A stretch of DNA of 64,000 nt from JBPOFM01 sp051252455 (GCA_051252455.1 JBPOFM010000004.1:124001-188000); one strand, 5' to 3'; counted from the first letter of the stretch, positions 25,661 through 34,280 are shown. A program made the numbers and translations. The notes: generated by a model not told the origin, from the sequence alone.

Positions 25661-27145
25661 TTATTGACTTTCATACGGCAAAAATATTACATTACGATTT
25701 TCATCTATCACTTTGTAATTAACAGCTTTACCATTTTCAAAAAACGGTATAAAACTAATGTTCTCCTGTTGATCTTTTAAAAATATGTCATTCTTACTCA
25801 AACTGTAGAAAATGTTTCTAAACAGATTAACGTTTGTTTTAAAGTTCAATCCTTCAGGATCTATTTTTTTTGGCCATTTGATGCTTAAAATGCTACTGAA
25901 AGATGAAATGGTCTCTTCGCTACTTAACTGTCTTTCATTAATTTCACTGGTATAATCCAAACCAACATAACCACCATGATCTGCAACGATGACAATCATG
26001 GCATTTTCATCATATTTAAGAATGGTAGTTATTAAACTTTTTAACCAACTATTTGCATCATTCAATCGGTCTAGATAGTCCATTTTTTCTTTTGTATCAC
26101 CATGAGACCATCGTTTGCTGTGTGCTATATGCGCAGGAATCGTTTTCTCAATAAAGAAAAAATTTGTGGCTGTTGTTAAGGTATCCAGAGTGATCGTAAA
26201 GTCAGAAAGTAAATCAACACCCTCAAGGTCACCAGCATTAAAATAATAAACGTCGTCTAGTGGTACATTGGTATAATCAAAAAATAGATCACGTCGGTTT
26301 GACAGAAAATAAGTGTTATCTGTTATGAGATAGGATTGATATTGATTGTTTTTAAGAATTTTCAAAACATTATTCTCATTGCCTATAATCACATTATTTG
26401 CGTTATGGGTCTTTAATGTACTCGGATTTGTATTGCTATAATAATGATGTTTCATAGCGAACATCGAAGAATTTGATGTGAGGGTAGAATAGTAGTTGCT
26501 TCTAAAATTTTCATGATCTTTAAAATCATGATTAGAAAGCCAAGCCTCAAATTCGGAATTGTCATACTCATAAGGTGGCCTTTTCAAATCAACGCTATTC
26601 ACGTAGCCATCTGGTTGAATAACAAAAATATTCGGTCGATCGATTAATTTCGCCTCAAGCATTTCTTTTGAAACTTTATCCCAATCGTCGTTGTTTTGTT
26701 TAAGAGCAAATATCATTTTTGGAGTCAGCGTTACAAGGCTTATTATGGCAAGCATTAATTGAATAATCACAACCTTCTTTAAATGTTTATGGATGACAAA
26801 ACCTATAATGATTGCGATAATTAACAACACGACTGACATTTCTTTTCTCAAATGAAAAATTATCCGAACAAGTAACATGGAGAAAACACTTAAATTGATG
26901 ATGCTCAAATAAGAAGAACTGAAAAAATTGAAAGGTTTTATTTTGACCATTATACTTGCAATGTAAATAAGAGCAAGAGGAAGCAAAAAACATAACACTG
27001 CCAGCATCAAACATTGCGTAGACGAATCGGCCATTGACAGATTGCCATTGTAAAAATGCAAGAATGGATACAGTCCGGAAGCAAACGCGACTAAAAACAT
27101 ATTGTTTTTAGGAATTCTTAAATATTCGGACAAGGTCTTTTTCAA
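25661..27145 (-). CDS. Membrane sulfatase-fold protein (LTA synthase/EptA-like superfamily)
   Basis: A 494-residue protein with four or five N-terminal membrane segments (residues about 15-140) and a C-terminal alkaline-phosphatase-superfamily domain. The metal site reads I-F-V-I-Q-P-D-G-Y, and the second metal motif is I-V-I-V-A-D-H-G-G. A T/S-rich segment (S-T-L-T-S-N-S-S) is the likely nucleophile region. No C-x-P-S-R motif is present, so it is not a formylglycine sulfatase. It may transfer a phospho group to a glycan or lipid in the periplasm. The start is TTG, two bases after the methyltransferase stop. Confidence 0.75.
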   Translation of the reverse strand: MKKTLSEYLRIPKNNMFLVAFASGLYPFLHFYNGNLSMADSSTQCLMLAVLCFLLPLALIYIASIMVKIKPFNFFSSSYLSIINLSVFSMLLVRIIFHLRKEMSVVLLIIAIIIGFVIHKHLKKVVIIQLMLAIISLVTLTPKMIFALKQNNDDWDKVSKEMLEAKLIDRPNIFVIQPDGYVNSVDLKRPPYEYDNSEFEAWLSNHDFKDHENFRSNYYSTLTSNSSMFAMKHHYYSNTNPSTLKTHNANNVIIGNENNVLKILKNNQYQSYLITDNTYFLSNRRDLFFDYTNVPLDDVYYFNAGDLEGVDLLSDFTITLDTLTTATNFFFIEKTIPAHIAHSKRWSHGDTKEKMDYLDRLNDANSWLKSLITTILKYDENAMIVIVADHGGYVGLDYTSEINERQLSSEETISSFSSILSIKWPKKIDPEGLNFKTNVNLFRNIFYSLSKNDIFLKDQQENISFIPFFENGKAVNYKVIDENRNVIFLPYESQ

Positions 27146-27147
27146 CT

Positions 27148-28524
27148 TTATTTTCTTTTTAGTAGATACATAGTGCGCTTGGAATCCTTGATTTCTATTT
27201 TTTCAATTAGATTGAAGAGGTCAAAATACGCGGTCTCAAAATTGGCCTTATTATAAAAATCGAAATGATTTTTGAATTCCGCCTTGCTATTCAATAAGCG
27301 TTGTACCCATGAATCCTCACGGTCAGGAAACTCAATTATCAAATCTTTTGAAAACATCGCAAAAAAATGTGCCGAGCGCTCAAAAGGAATATTTCCTGAT
27401 AAGGAAATATGATGAATTACCGCTAAAGCCAGTGTAACGTCTGGCTCAAAATGTGAAATACGATCCAAAAAAGAAAGTCGTTCAGTATTTTCAAAGCCAA
27501 TAGCTGCGGATGGATTCAGGACATCTAAAACGAAAGGTGTTATAAATGTTTCTTTTTGGTTTCTAATTGTTTGATAATTTAAATCGATTGCATTTGGGTC
27601 GATATCACAAACTAGTGCATGATCTATTGGTAAAGATATTTTTCTTACAAAAGTGCCATCATTTCCTCCAACATCAATCAATGTTTTGGCCTTTGATTGT
27701 TCAATCCATCCATTTATAATCACGGCTTTTTGTTGAAAAGCGTCACTGGAATAATTGATTTTGTCGTAATAATCACCCCATTCAGTATGCTCTTTTAACT
27801 TTAAATTCTTTATGAAATTATATAGACTTTCAATAATTTTCAATTGTGCTTTTTTAGTTAAGCTATACGTTTTCGACGCCTCCAGATTATCTTCATTATG
27901 CTTATCTTCAAACTTGGCCAATAAATGGATATTCGAATATAATGTCGGACTGAATTTTGTTTTGAAAGGTAGCATCGACGCCAGCATTTGTAATGGAATT
28001 CCATCGATAAAGTTGCTCATCAACTTTAGTGATTGCGAACCATGATAATGTGCCAAAATTAAAGGCCCCAAAAAGTGCATGATAAATTGTTTATAGGCAC
28101 GCCATGGTGAATTCTCTGAATAGATATCGAACGACAAGGTGTCTATAAAAACAGCCTTCCCCTTAAAAAAGGTTACATTGAAAGCCGAAGCGTCTTTGAG
28201 CGAAAACTGATGGTCCAAACAATACTTTTGAAGTTTTAAAGTCAATAATGCTGCTTCTTTGTATTGGTTGAAACTCCATTCGTAAGGGTAAGTGATAAAT
28301 GGGATTTGTTCTGGTTGAAGAACGATTTCGGAATCTGAAGCCGATACTTCTTTATGGGGAACTAATAGGCCTATTTTAAACAATTTCTCATAAAATTGAG
28401 CATTTTTTAAGCTGTTATAGACCTCAAAATATTTTGGGAAAATTTTTCTTTTAATGATTCCTTCATCTAAAAAGACATATCCTGATGGATCTCTAAATGA
28501 TGAATTGTGTTGGTTATTCACCAC
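27148..28524 (-). CDS. NoeA-like fusion: kinase-like N-domain plus SAM methyltransferase
   Basis: About 458 residues, starting GTG or TTG (no ATG nearby) inside the end of the small membrane gene. Residues about 110-140 contain L-K-D-A-S-A-F-N-V then K-A-V-F-I-D-T-L-S-F. The layout recalls the D-x4-N and D-F-D motifs of aminoglycoside/LPS-kinase folds, with the first His-Gly lost. The C-terminal half has T-L-I-D-V-G-G-N-D-G-T-F (SAM motif I) and V-C-D-I-D-P-N. Similar domain pairs are annotated as nodulation NoeA-like methyltransferases. It is coupled to both neighbours in a three-gene unit. The substrate is unknown. Confidence 0.7.
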   Translation of the reverse strand: MVNNQHNSSFRDPSGYVFLDEGIIKRKIFPKYFEVYNSLKNAQFYEKLFKIGLLVPHKEVSASDSEIVLQPEQIPFITYPYEWSFNQYKEAALLTLKLQKYCLDHQFSLKDASAFNVTFFKGKAVFIDTLSFDIYSENSPWRAYKQFIMHFLGPLILAHYHGSQSLKLMSNFIDGIPLQMLASMLPFKTKFSPTLYSNIHLLAKFEDKHNEDNLEASKTYSLTKKAQLKIIESLYNFIKNLKLKEHTEWGDYYDKINYSSDAFQQKAVIINGWIEQSKAKTLIDVGGNDGTFVRKISLPIDHALVCDIDPNAIDLNYQTIRNQKETFITPFVLDVLNPSAAIGFENTERLSFLDRISHFEPDVTLALAVIHHISLSGNIPFERSAHFFAMFSKDLIIEFPDREDSWVQRLLNSKAEFKNHFDFYNKANFETAYFDLFNLIEKIEIKDSKRTMYLLKRK

Positions 28525-28726
28525 CAATTTTTTTATCAGTGTCTAAATCAGGTTCGGAAACATCGATGTCGTCAAATAAACTATTGGAATCTTCTTTAAC
28601 CATTCCAAAGAATAATTTAATCTTATATAGGAGGTTTTTCGAGAACAAAACGACTCCAGCCACTGCAGCAACAACCGCTTGGATTATCATTGCGCCTAAA
28701 CCTGGATCAAAATATAGTAAATACAT
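28514..28726 (-). CDS. Small single-pass membrane protein with DPG motif
   Basis: A 70-residue protein: Y-F-D-P-G-L-G-A-M-I-I-Q, one membrane helix (about 13-32), a basic stretch K-N-L-L-Y-K-I-K, and an acidic, disordered tail. The D-P-G-x-G-x-M-I-I-Q motif recurs in small proteins found next to NoeA-like methyltransferases and membrane sulfatase-fold enzymes, which is exactly the context here. Its stop overlaps the start of the methyltransferase gene. It is probably a membrane partner or anchor; no function is established. Confidence 0.75.
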   Translation of the reverse strand: MYLLYFDPGLGAMIIQAVVAAVAGVVLFSKNLLYKIKLFFGMVKEDSNSLFDDIDVSEPDLDTDKKIGGE

Positions 28727-28790
28727 CGTTCTTTTTTTTGTAAAGATAATAAAGTTAATGCTTATAATAAAGAAGCAAACCGAATAAACA

Positions 28791-28816
28791 AAAAAAAGGA
28801 ACCCATTTTGGATTCC
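28791..28816 (-). terminator. Rho-independent terminator downstream of typA
   Basis: On the minus strand, GGAATCC and GGGTTCC (one U-G wobble) form a seven-pair stem with a five-base loop, followed by seven Ts. It lies 26-51 bases after the typA stop. Confidence 0.8.
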
Positions 28817-28841
28817 CTTTCATTTATATAATTTGCAAGAC

Positions 28842-30641
28842 TTACATAGCCTTACCTCTTTTACGTTCTACTTCTGTCAATAATATTTTACGCAAACGAA
28901 TGTGATTTGGCGTAACCTCAACATACTCATCTTTTTGAATATATTCCAAAGCTTCTTCCAACGAAAACTTAATAGCTGGAATAATTCGGGCTTTATCATC
29001 AGCACCTGATGAACGTACGTTACTTAACTTTTTAGTTTTTGTAACGTTCACAGCCATATCATCACCACGAGAATTTTCTCCAATGACCTGACCTTCGTAA
29101 ATATCTTCACCTGGATCTACGAAAAACTTACCTCTATCTTGTAATTTATCAATAGAATAAGGAATGGCCTGCCCTTTTTCCATAGATACCAAAGAACCAT
29201 TCTGTCTTTCAGGAATTCCACCCTTCATTGGTTGGTATTCTTTAAAACGGTGTGTCATAATCGCCTCACCAGCCGTTGCAGTCAATAAGTTGTTACGTAA
29301 TCCAATAATACCTCTTGAAGGAATAAGAAATTTACAAACCATACGTTCGCCTTTGGCTTCCATGCTTAACATTTCACCTTTTCTCACAGATACCATTTCA
29401 ATGGCTCTTCCAGACACAGTTTCTGGTAAATCAATGGTCATTTCTTCAACTGGCTCACATTTTACGCCATCAATTTCTTTGACGATGACTTGTGGTTGTC
29501 CAATTTGAAGCTCGTAACCTTCACGACGCATAGTTTCAATCAAAACCGATAAATGCAAGACACCACGACCAAAGACCATGAATTTATCTGCACTATCCGT
29601 TTCCTGCATGCGCAAGGCTAAATTTTTCTCTAATTCTTTTGTCAAACGGTCTTTGATGTGACGAGAGGTGACAAATTTTCCATCTTTCCCGAAGAAAGGT
29701 GAATCATTAATCGTAAACAACATGCTCATTGTTGGCTCATCAATCGCGATGGTTTTTAAACCTTCTGGATTTTCATAATCAGCAATAGTATCACCAATAT
29801 CAAAGCCATCCAATCCTACCAAAGCACAAATATCACCGGCTTGAACTTCCTCTACTTTCTTACGACCTAGTCCTTCAAAAACGTGTAATTCCTTAATTTT
29901 TGACTTAACGATACGTCCATCCCGTTTTACCAATGAAATATTCATACCCGTTTTTAAGATACCTCTTTGTAAACGTCCGATCGCGATACGACCTGTAAAC
30001 GATGAGAAATCCAAAGAAGTAATTAACATTTGTGTAGTTCCTTCTTCAATTTTTGGTGAAGGAATATGCTCAAGAACCATATCCAATAATGGTTCAATAT
30101 TTTCAGTTTCATTTTTCCAATCGTCACTCATCCAATTGTTTTTGGCTGAACCATAAACCGTTGGAAAATCTAACTGCCACTCTTCTGCACCCAATTCGAA
30201 CATCAAGTCAAAAACAGCTTCATGGACTTCTTCTGGTGTACAGTTTTCTTTATCGACTTTATTGATGACGACGCAAGGTTTCAAACCTAAATCGATCGCT
30301 TTACCAAGTACGAAGCGAGTCTGTGGCATTGGACCTTCAAAAGCATCCACCAACAATAACACACCATCAGCCATGTTTAGAACACGCTCTACTTCTCCTC
30401 CAAAATCCGCGTGACCAGGTGTATCAATGATATTAATTTTTGTGTCTTTGTAAATAACAGAAACGTTTTTAGAAGTAATCGTGATACCTCTTTCTCGTTC
30501 TAAATCGTTGTTATCTAGAATTAAATCGCCTGTGTTTTCATTTTCACGAAATAATTGACAGTGGTACATGATTTTGTCCACCAAGGTTGTTTTACCGTGA
30601 TCAACGTGTGCAATGATTGCAATATTTTTGATTTTAGCCAT
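28842..30641 (-). CDS. typA: Ribosome-associated GTPase TypA/BipA
   Basis: A 599-residue translational GTPase. G1 is A-H-V-D-H-G-K-T-T (11-19), the switch region carries R-G-I-T-I-T, G3 is D-T-P-G-H-A-D-F, G4 is N-K-V-D. The C-terminal part contains the G-R-G-x-L-H-L-S block of domain III and the BipA-specific end with E-V-T-P-x-x-I-R-L-R-K. It binds the 70S ribosome and supports growth in stress and cold. Length is normal (about 600). A -7/-33 promoter precedes it and a terminator follows, so it is transcribed alone. Confidence 0.97.
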   Translation of the reverse strand: MAKIKNIAIIAHVDHGKTTLVDKIMYHCQLFRENENTGDLILDNNDLERERGITITSKNVSVIYKDTKINIIDTPGHADFGGEVERVLNMADGVLLLVDAFEGPMPQTRFVLGKAIDLGLKPCVVINKVDKENCTPEEVHEAVFDLMFELGAEEWQLDFPTVYGSAKNNWMSDDWKNETENIEPLLDMVLEHIPSPKIEEGTTQMLITSLDFSSFTGRIAIGRLQRGILKTGMNISLVKRDGRIVKSKIKELHVFEGLGRKKVEEVQAGDICALVGLDGFDIGDTIADYENPEGLKTIAIDEPTMSMLFTINDSPFFGKDGKFVTSRHIKDRLTKELEKNLALRMQETDSADKFMVFGRGVLHLSVLIETMRREGYELQIGQPQVIVKEIDGVKCEPVEEMTIDLPETVSGRAIEMVSVRKGEMLSMEAKGERMVCKFLIPSRGIIGLRNNLLTATAGEAIMTHRFKEYQPMKGGIPERQNGSLVSMEKGQAIPYSIDKLQDRGKFFVDPGEDIYEGQVIGENSRGDDMAVNVTKTKKLSNVRSSGADDKARIIPAIKFSLEEALEYIQKDEYVEVTPNHIRLRKILLTEVERKRGKAM

Positions 30642-30664
30642 AATGATGCCTTATTTTAAGCGTG

Positions 30665-30697
30665 CAAAGGTAGGTTAAATTCCTTTGTAATTAGCAA
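30665..30697 (-). promoter_or_regulatory. typA promoter
   Basis: CAAAGGTA on the plus strand (30665-30672) is a TAnnTTTG -7 box when reversed. CAA (30695-30697) supplies a -33 TTG with a 22-base gap, within the range seen in Flavobacteria. The box is 24 bases upstream of the typA ATG. Confidence 0.65.
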
Positions 30698-30944
30698 CTT
30701 ATAATAGAAATATTGTGTTTGGATTTTGATGGCTTAATAACATATCATGATTCAAAAAAAAAATTCATAATCAACTAAATATCAGTCTTTAAGATTATTA
30801 TGGACTGACAAGCACTTACAGTATAGCGCGTTAATTTTATGTTATAGTTTAAAATGATAATAATTTTAGTAACTAACTTTCGTTTTAATAATGATTGATA
30901 GTAAATAGCCATTCCCACCAACCAGTTTAACCATTTGGCGATTT

Positions 30945-30952
30945 TACGTTTG
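30945..30952 (+). promoter_or_regulatory. Bacteroidota -7 box (TACGTTTG)
   Basis: A full TAnnTTTG match, 21 bases before the ATG at 30974. No clear -33 element was seen. Confidence 0.5.
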
Positions 30953-30973
30953 TAACCTTAAAAAGTTTTACAG

Positions 30974-31333
30974 ATGCAAATGATTAACAAGTTATCGAAA
31001 TTCATTCCCTACTTCTATTTTTTAGCAGTGATTATATATTGGTTCACCGATATCAATAGAAGCGATGGGATCACAGCTTATCCGATTTTATTATTTGGAC
31101 TGCCTTTTTTATGGCAATTGATCAAACCAAATGAAAAACTTAATTTTTCACTAGGTATGGTTTTCGTTTGTCTTTCCTCTTATATGATTTTGGCATATTT
31201 ATTTGATATTCTGCACATTGTCAACCTTTCTTACCAAACGAAACGCTTTTTAATTTTAGGAGGGTTTTTCGTTGTAGGTAATTTTGTGATGGCACTTTGG
31301 ATGATACGTAATAGTATTAAGAAGGTTTTTTAA
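30974..31333 (+). CDS. Small four-helix membrane protein, unknown function
   Basis: A 119-residue protein with four predicted membrane segments: F-Y-F-L-A-V-I-I-Y-W-F, P-I-L-L-F-G-L-P-F-L-W, G-M-V-F-V-C-L-S-S-Y-M-I-L and F-L-I-L-G-G-F-F-V-V-G. No known family motif. It is a stand-alone gene with its own -7 box, 120 bases upstream of kdsA. Confidence 0.7.
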   Translation: MQMINKLSKFIPYFYFLAVIIYWFTDINRSDGITAYPILLFGLPFLWQLIKPNEKLNFSLGMVFVCLSSYMILAYLFDILHIVNLSYQTKRFLILGGFFVVGNFVMALWMIRNSIKKVF

Positions 31334-31424
31334 AGAAGACATGAGATCGTTACGCTGTTAAAAACAAGACGTAAGACTGATTTGTTTAATTATACGGACT
31401 TTCCACTTCCTAGGTAATTTTCCT

Positions 31425-31432
31425 TAACTTTG
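31425..31432 (+). promoter_or_regulatory. kdsA -7 box (TAACTTTG)
   Basis: A full TAnnTTTG match, 21 bases before the kdsA ATG at 31454. The best -33 candidates are weak. Confidence 0.6.
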
Positions 31433-31453
31433 CAGTCTTAAATTTGTATACAA

Positions 31454-32275
31454 ATGACTCTCAACGACGTTCCGAAATTAAAGCATACCAATTCTAAAAA
31501 TTTCTTTTTATTAGCTGGACCTTGTGCTATTGAAGGTGAAGAAATGGCGCTCCGTATTGCCGAAAAAATAGTCGGCATTACAGACAAACTTCAGATTCCT
31601 TATGTTTTTAAAGGTAGCTTTAAGAAAGCAAACAGAAGTCGTATTGATAGCTTTACTGGCATTGGTGATGAAAAGGCATTAAAAATCCTTCAGAAAGTAT
31701 CACAGACATTCGACATTCCGACAGTTACGGATATTCATGAAAATTCTGACGCTCAAATGGCGGCAGAATATGTGGATGTATTGCAGATTCCAGCTTTTTT
31801 AGTGCGACAGACAGACTTGGTGATTGCCGCTGCAGAAACTGGTAAAGTTGTGAACTTGAAAAAAGGACAATTTATGAGTCCTGAATCGATGAAACACGCT
31901 GTTCAAAAAGTGAAAGATGCTGGAAATAATAAAGCATGGATCACAGATAGAGGAACAATGTTTGGATATCAAGATATGATTGTCGATTTTAGAGGCATCC
32001 CAACCATGCGCCAATATGCACCAACAGTTTTGGACGTGACACATTCATTACAACAACCAAATCAAACTTCTGGTGTGACAGGCGGAAGACCAGACATGAT
32101 TGAAACTATCGCAAGAGCCGGAGTTGTCAATAATGTCGATGGACTGTTTATCGAAACGCATTTTGACCCAGCCAATGCCAAAAGTGATGGCGCCAATATG
32201 TTGCATCTCGATTATTTCGAAAAGCTAATGATCAATTTAGTGGCGATACGTAAGACAGCTAGCAGTTTGCAGTAG
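31454..32275 (+). CDS. kdsA: 3-deoxy-8-phosphooctulonate synthase
   Basis: This 273-residue protein matches the Kdo-8-P synthase family throughout. L-L-A-G-P-C-A-I-E-G (19-28) and F-K-G-S-F-K-K-A-N-R-S (54-64) bind PEP and arabinose-5-P; T-D-I-H-E and F-D-P-A-N-A-K-S-D-G are later family motifs. It condenses PEP with D-arabinose 5-phosphate to make Kdo-8-P, the precursor of the inner-core sugar of LPS. It implies a Kdo-containing LPS. A hexanucleotide repeat begins directly after its stop codon. Confidence 0.96.
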   Translation: MTLNDVPKLKHTNSKNFFLLAGPCAIEGEEMALRIAEKIVGITDKLQIPYVFKGSFKKANRSRIDSFTGIGDEKALKILQKVSQTFDIPTVTDIHENSDAQMAAEYVDVLQIPAFLVRQTDLVIAAAETGKVVNLKKGQFMSPESMKHAVQKVKDAGNNKAWITDRGTMFGYQDMIVDFRGIPTMRQYAPTVLDVTHSLQQPNQTSGVTGGRPDMIETIARAGVVNNVDGLFIETHFDPANAKSDGANMLHLDYFEKLMINLVAIRKTASSLQ

Positions 32276-32314
32276 GCAGTCGCAGTCGCAGTCGCAGTCG
32301 CAGTCGCAGTCGCA
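32276..32314 (+). repeat. Hexanucleotide tandem repeat, (GCAGTC)6 plus GCA
   Basis: Six perfect copies of GCAGTC and a partial seventh start at the first base after the kdsA stop and end 65 bases before the GNAT gene. The period of six preserves any reading frame. The tract could change length by slippage. Confidence 0.95.
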
Positions 32315-32379
32315 TAAAAATGTAAAATCATTCGTGTAGTCGTGACATAAAAATTCAATTTCACCTTTAAAAATTCATT

Positions 32380-32847
32380 ATGGACGTAGATATTAGACCA
32401 GCAACATTAGAAGATATTCCTTATATCACTTCCATTTTTAGAGATACAATTGTTCATATCAATTCTAAAGATTATTCCGATAAGCAAATTAAGGTTTGGT
32501 CTTCTGGCGCAAATGATATCGAGAAATGGGAAGACCGAATTAAAAATGCCTATTTCATAGTAGCAGTAAATAGAGACACCATTGTTGGTTTTGCCTATTT
32601 GATTAAGGGATACTATTTTGACGGCTTATTCGTTCACAAAGATTTTCAACATAAAGGCGTTGGTACTCATTTGATGCGCATTATTGAGTCTAAAGTTATT
32701 TCGGAAGGGTTTGAAATCATCAAATCTGATGTTAGCAAAACGGCATTACCTTTTTTTGAAAATTCTTTTTACGATGTTGAGAAAAAGCAGTTGAAGAACT
32801 ACAAGGGGATGAACTTCGAAAACTATTTAGTCTCAAAGGAATTATAA
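32380..32847 (+). CDS. GNAT family N-acetyltransferase
   Basis: A 155-residue protein. I-R-P-A-T-L-E-D-I opens the fold and V-H-K-D-F-Q-H-K-G-V-G-T-H-L-M (about 87-101) is the acetyl-CoA-binding motif A (Q/R-x-x-G-x-G/A). The last part F-F-E-N-S-F-Y-D-V-E-K-K is typical of the family. Substrate unknown. Its stop abuts the convergent DUF1801 gene. Confidence 0.85.
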   Translation: MDVDIRPATLEDIPYITSIFRDTIVHINSKDYSDKQIKVWSSGANDIEKWEDRIKNAYFIVAVNRDTIVGFAYLIKGYYFDGLFVHKDFQHKGVGTHLMRIIESKVISEGFEIIKSDVSKTALPFFENSFYDVEKKQLKNYKGMNFENYLVSKEL

Positions 32848-33210
32848 TCACTTAAAAAATGATTTGTTTTTATATGTTTCAACTTCTTTCAAAATCATAA
32901 CAAAGACATCATCCTCTATTTCTTCCAAGGTTTTGTAGCGTAAGGATTTAATCACTTTTCTATTTTCACTTATCAAGTATTTGTCAAACTTTGAGGACAA
33001 ATGTGCTGAATGCCAGAATGCGACATCTACATAATCTTTTGCTTGCCGTAAGTAACAAAATGGTCGCGTTCCGAAATAATAACAAGGCATTCGCCATTTG
33101 TATCTTAAATCGATTTCAGGAAAGGTATGCTCAATCAGAATCTGAACATGCATCAAAATTGATTTGAATGGTTCTTCCTGGTTTAATATGTATTCTTCGG
33201 CTGGTTTCAT
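32848..33210 (-). CDS. DUF1801 family protein
   Basis: A 120-residue cytoplasmic protein. The pattern E-I-D-L-R-Y-K-W-R-M-P-C-Y-Y-F and V-D-V-A-F-W-H-S-A-H-L fits the DUF1801 (YdhG-like) family. No biochemical role is established for it. It is divergent from the membrane protein at 33302 and has its own -7 box. Confidence 0.75.
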   Translation of the reverse strand: MKPAEEYILNQEEPFKSILMHVQILIEHTFPEIDLRYKWRMPCYYFGTRPFCYLRQAKDYVDVAFWHSAHLSSKFDKYLISENRKVIKSLRYKTLEEIEDDVFVMILKEVETYKNKSFFK

Positions 33211-33231
33211 AATTTAGTTCCTAGCTCCTCA

Positions 33232-33239
33232 CAAATTTA
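33232..33239 (-). promoter_or_regulatory. Bacteroidota -7 box (CAAATTTA on + strand) for the DUF1801 gene
   Basis: The reverse complement TAAATTTG is a full match, 22 bases upstream of the ATG at 33210. Confidence 0.5.
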
Positions 33240-33252
33240 ACAAACTTTTATC

Positions 33253-33282
33253 TTGCAACACTCAAGAATAAAATTAACTTTG
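33253..33282 (+). promoter_or_regulatory. Promoter of the membrane protein/regulator operon
   Basis: TTG (33253-33255), a 19-base gap, then TAACTTTG (33275-33282): the best full promoter match in the window. The -7 box overlaps the first half of an inverted repeat, suggesting repression by a factor bound there. Confidence 0.7.
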
Positions 33283-33298
33283 TATTTCAAAGTACTTT
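33277..33298 (+). promoter_or_regulatory. Putative operator, site 1
   Basis: ACTTTG (33277-33282), TATTT, CAAAGT (33288-33293), continuing to ACTTT. The last ten bases AAAGTACTTT (33289-33298) form a perfect palindrome. The same arrangement recurs at 34301-34323, after the regulator gene. Confidence 0.6.
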
Positions 33299-33301
33299 TA
33301 T

Positions 33302-33922
33302 ATGGAGTCAAAAGATTATTTAAAAGACATCAGCGAGATTAAGAATTTGATGAACAAATCATCTCGCTTTATTTCCTTGAGTGGATTGTCGGGTATTCTA
33401 GCCGGCGTTTATGCACTCATAGGAGCGGCAATTGCTTATTGGTTGGTTATGGAATACAGCTTTGGAAAACTATTTCTAGATGGGAAGATTTATAATCTAG
33501 TAATGCTGGATTTATTTTTGATTGCCTTTTTTAGCGTGGTCACAGGAATTTATCTCACCACACAAAAAGCCAAAAAACATGGTGCGAAAATCTGGGATGC
33601 CACATCACGACGTCTAGTGGTTAATTTTTTAATTCCGTTGATTGCAGGTGGCCTGTATATTTTAATCATCCTAAACAATCAGAAATATGGACAAACAGGT
33701 GCACTCATGCTGATTTTTTATGGCTTGGCTCTGGTTAATGCTTCTAAATATAGTATTGGAGATATTCGTTATCTTGGGTATATTGAGATTGTTCTAGGAC
33801 TAGGAGCTGCACTCTATCCAGGATTGGGGTTTTGGTTTTGGGTTCTTGGATTTGGAATAATGCATATTATTTATGGTACTTGGATGCATTTCAAGTATGA
33901 TGTTAAGAAAAATCAAGATTGA
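33302..33922 (+). CDS. Polytopic membrane protein, unknown function
   Basis: A 206-residue protein with about six hydrophobic segments (for example G-I-L-A-G-V-Y-A-L-I-G-A-A-I-A and F-W-F-W-V-L-G-F-G-I). It carries no motif of a known transporter or enzyme. Just downstream is a winged-helix regulator gene, and its promoter is overlapped by a palindromic site. Flavobacteria often have this membrane-protein plus wHTH pair. It may be controlled by that regulator. Confidence 0.7.
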   Translation: MESKDYLKDISEIKNLMNKSSRFISLSGLSGILAGVYALIGAAIAYWLVMEYSFGKLFLDGKIYNLVMLDLFLIAFFSVVTGIYLTTQKAKKHGAKIWDATSRRLVVNFLIPLIAGGLYILIILNNQKYGQTGALMLIFYGLALVNASKYSIGDIRYLGYIEIVLGLGAALYPGLGFWFWVLGFGIMHIIYGTWMHFKYDVKKNQD

Positions 33923-33986
33923 ATGATATCTCGCAGAGGCGCAAAGTCGTGAAATTTGAAACTACAGAAACTCGGAAACAAAGAAA

Positions 33987-34280
33987 GTGAGCATCATAAA
34001 CAACATCAATAAAGTCTTCGACCACAGAATCAGATTGGGCATCATGTCTATTTTGATGGTGAATGAATATGCTGATTTTAATACGCTTAAAGAATTATTG
34101 GATGTCACCGACGGAAACCTCGCTAGTCATGCAAAAGCTTTAGAAGCTGCAGAATATATTGAGGTTGAAAAGCAATTCATCGGTCGTAAACCAAACACAC
34201 GCTACTCTACCACAAAATTAGGTCGAGCAGAATTTAGCAAACATATTGAAGCACTCGAAAAATTAATCAATAATCAGTAA
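33987..34280 (+). CDS. Winged-helix transcriptional regulator (HTH_34-like)
   Basis: A 97-residue single-domain regulator with GTG start. F-D-H-R-I-R-L-G-I-M-S-I-L-M is helix 1. F-N-T-L-K-E-L-L-D-V-T-D-G-N-L-A-S-H is helix 2 to recognition helix. I-G-R-K-P-N-T-R-Y-S-T-T forms the wing. The type fits the short MarR/PadR-like winged-helix group in which effector domains are absent. It is flanked by two nearly identical palindromic sites (33277, 34301), so autoregulation plus control of the downstream operon is likely. Confidence 0.85.
   Translation: MSIINNINKVFDHRIRLGIMSILMVNEYADFNTLKELLDVTDGNLASHAKALEAAEYIEVEKQFIGRKPNTRYSTTKLGRAEFSKHIEALEKLINNQ

Larger units (their letters stand above)
30642..30973. 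other. Divergent intergenic region with two promoters
   Basis: These 332 bases hold the typA promoter near the left end and a -7 box for the next plus-strand gene near the right end. Between them is AT-rich sequence in which no gene, RNA or repeat was recognised. Confidence 0.6.

Noticed and set aside
25661..27145. Counting the membrane sulfatase-fold protein as a fourth sulfatase.
   Set aside because: It lacks any C/S-x-P-S-R motif and has N-terminal membrane helices, as in phospho-transferases of the same superfamily.
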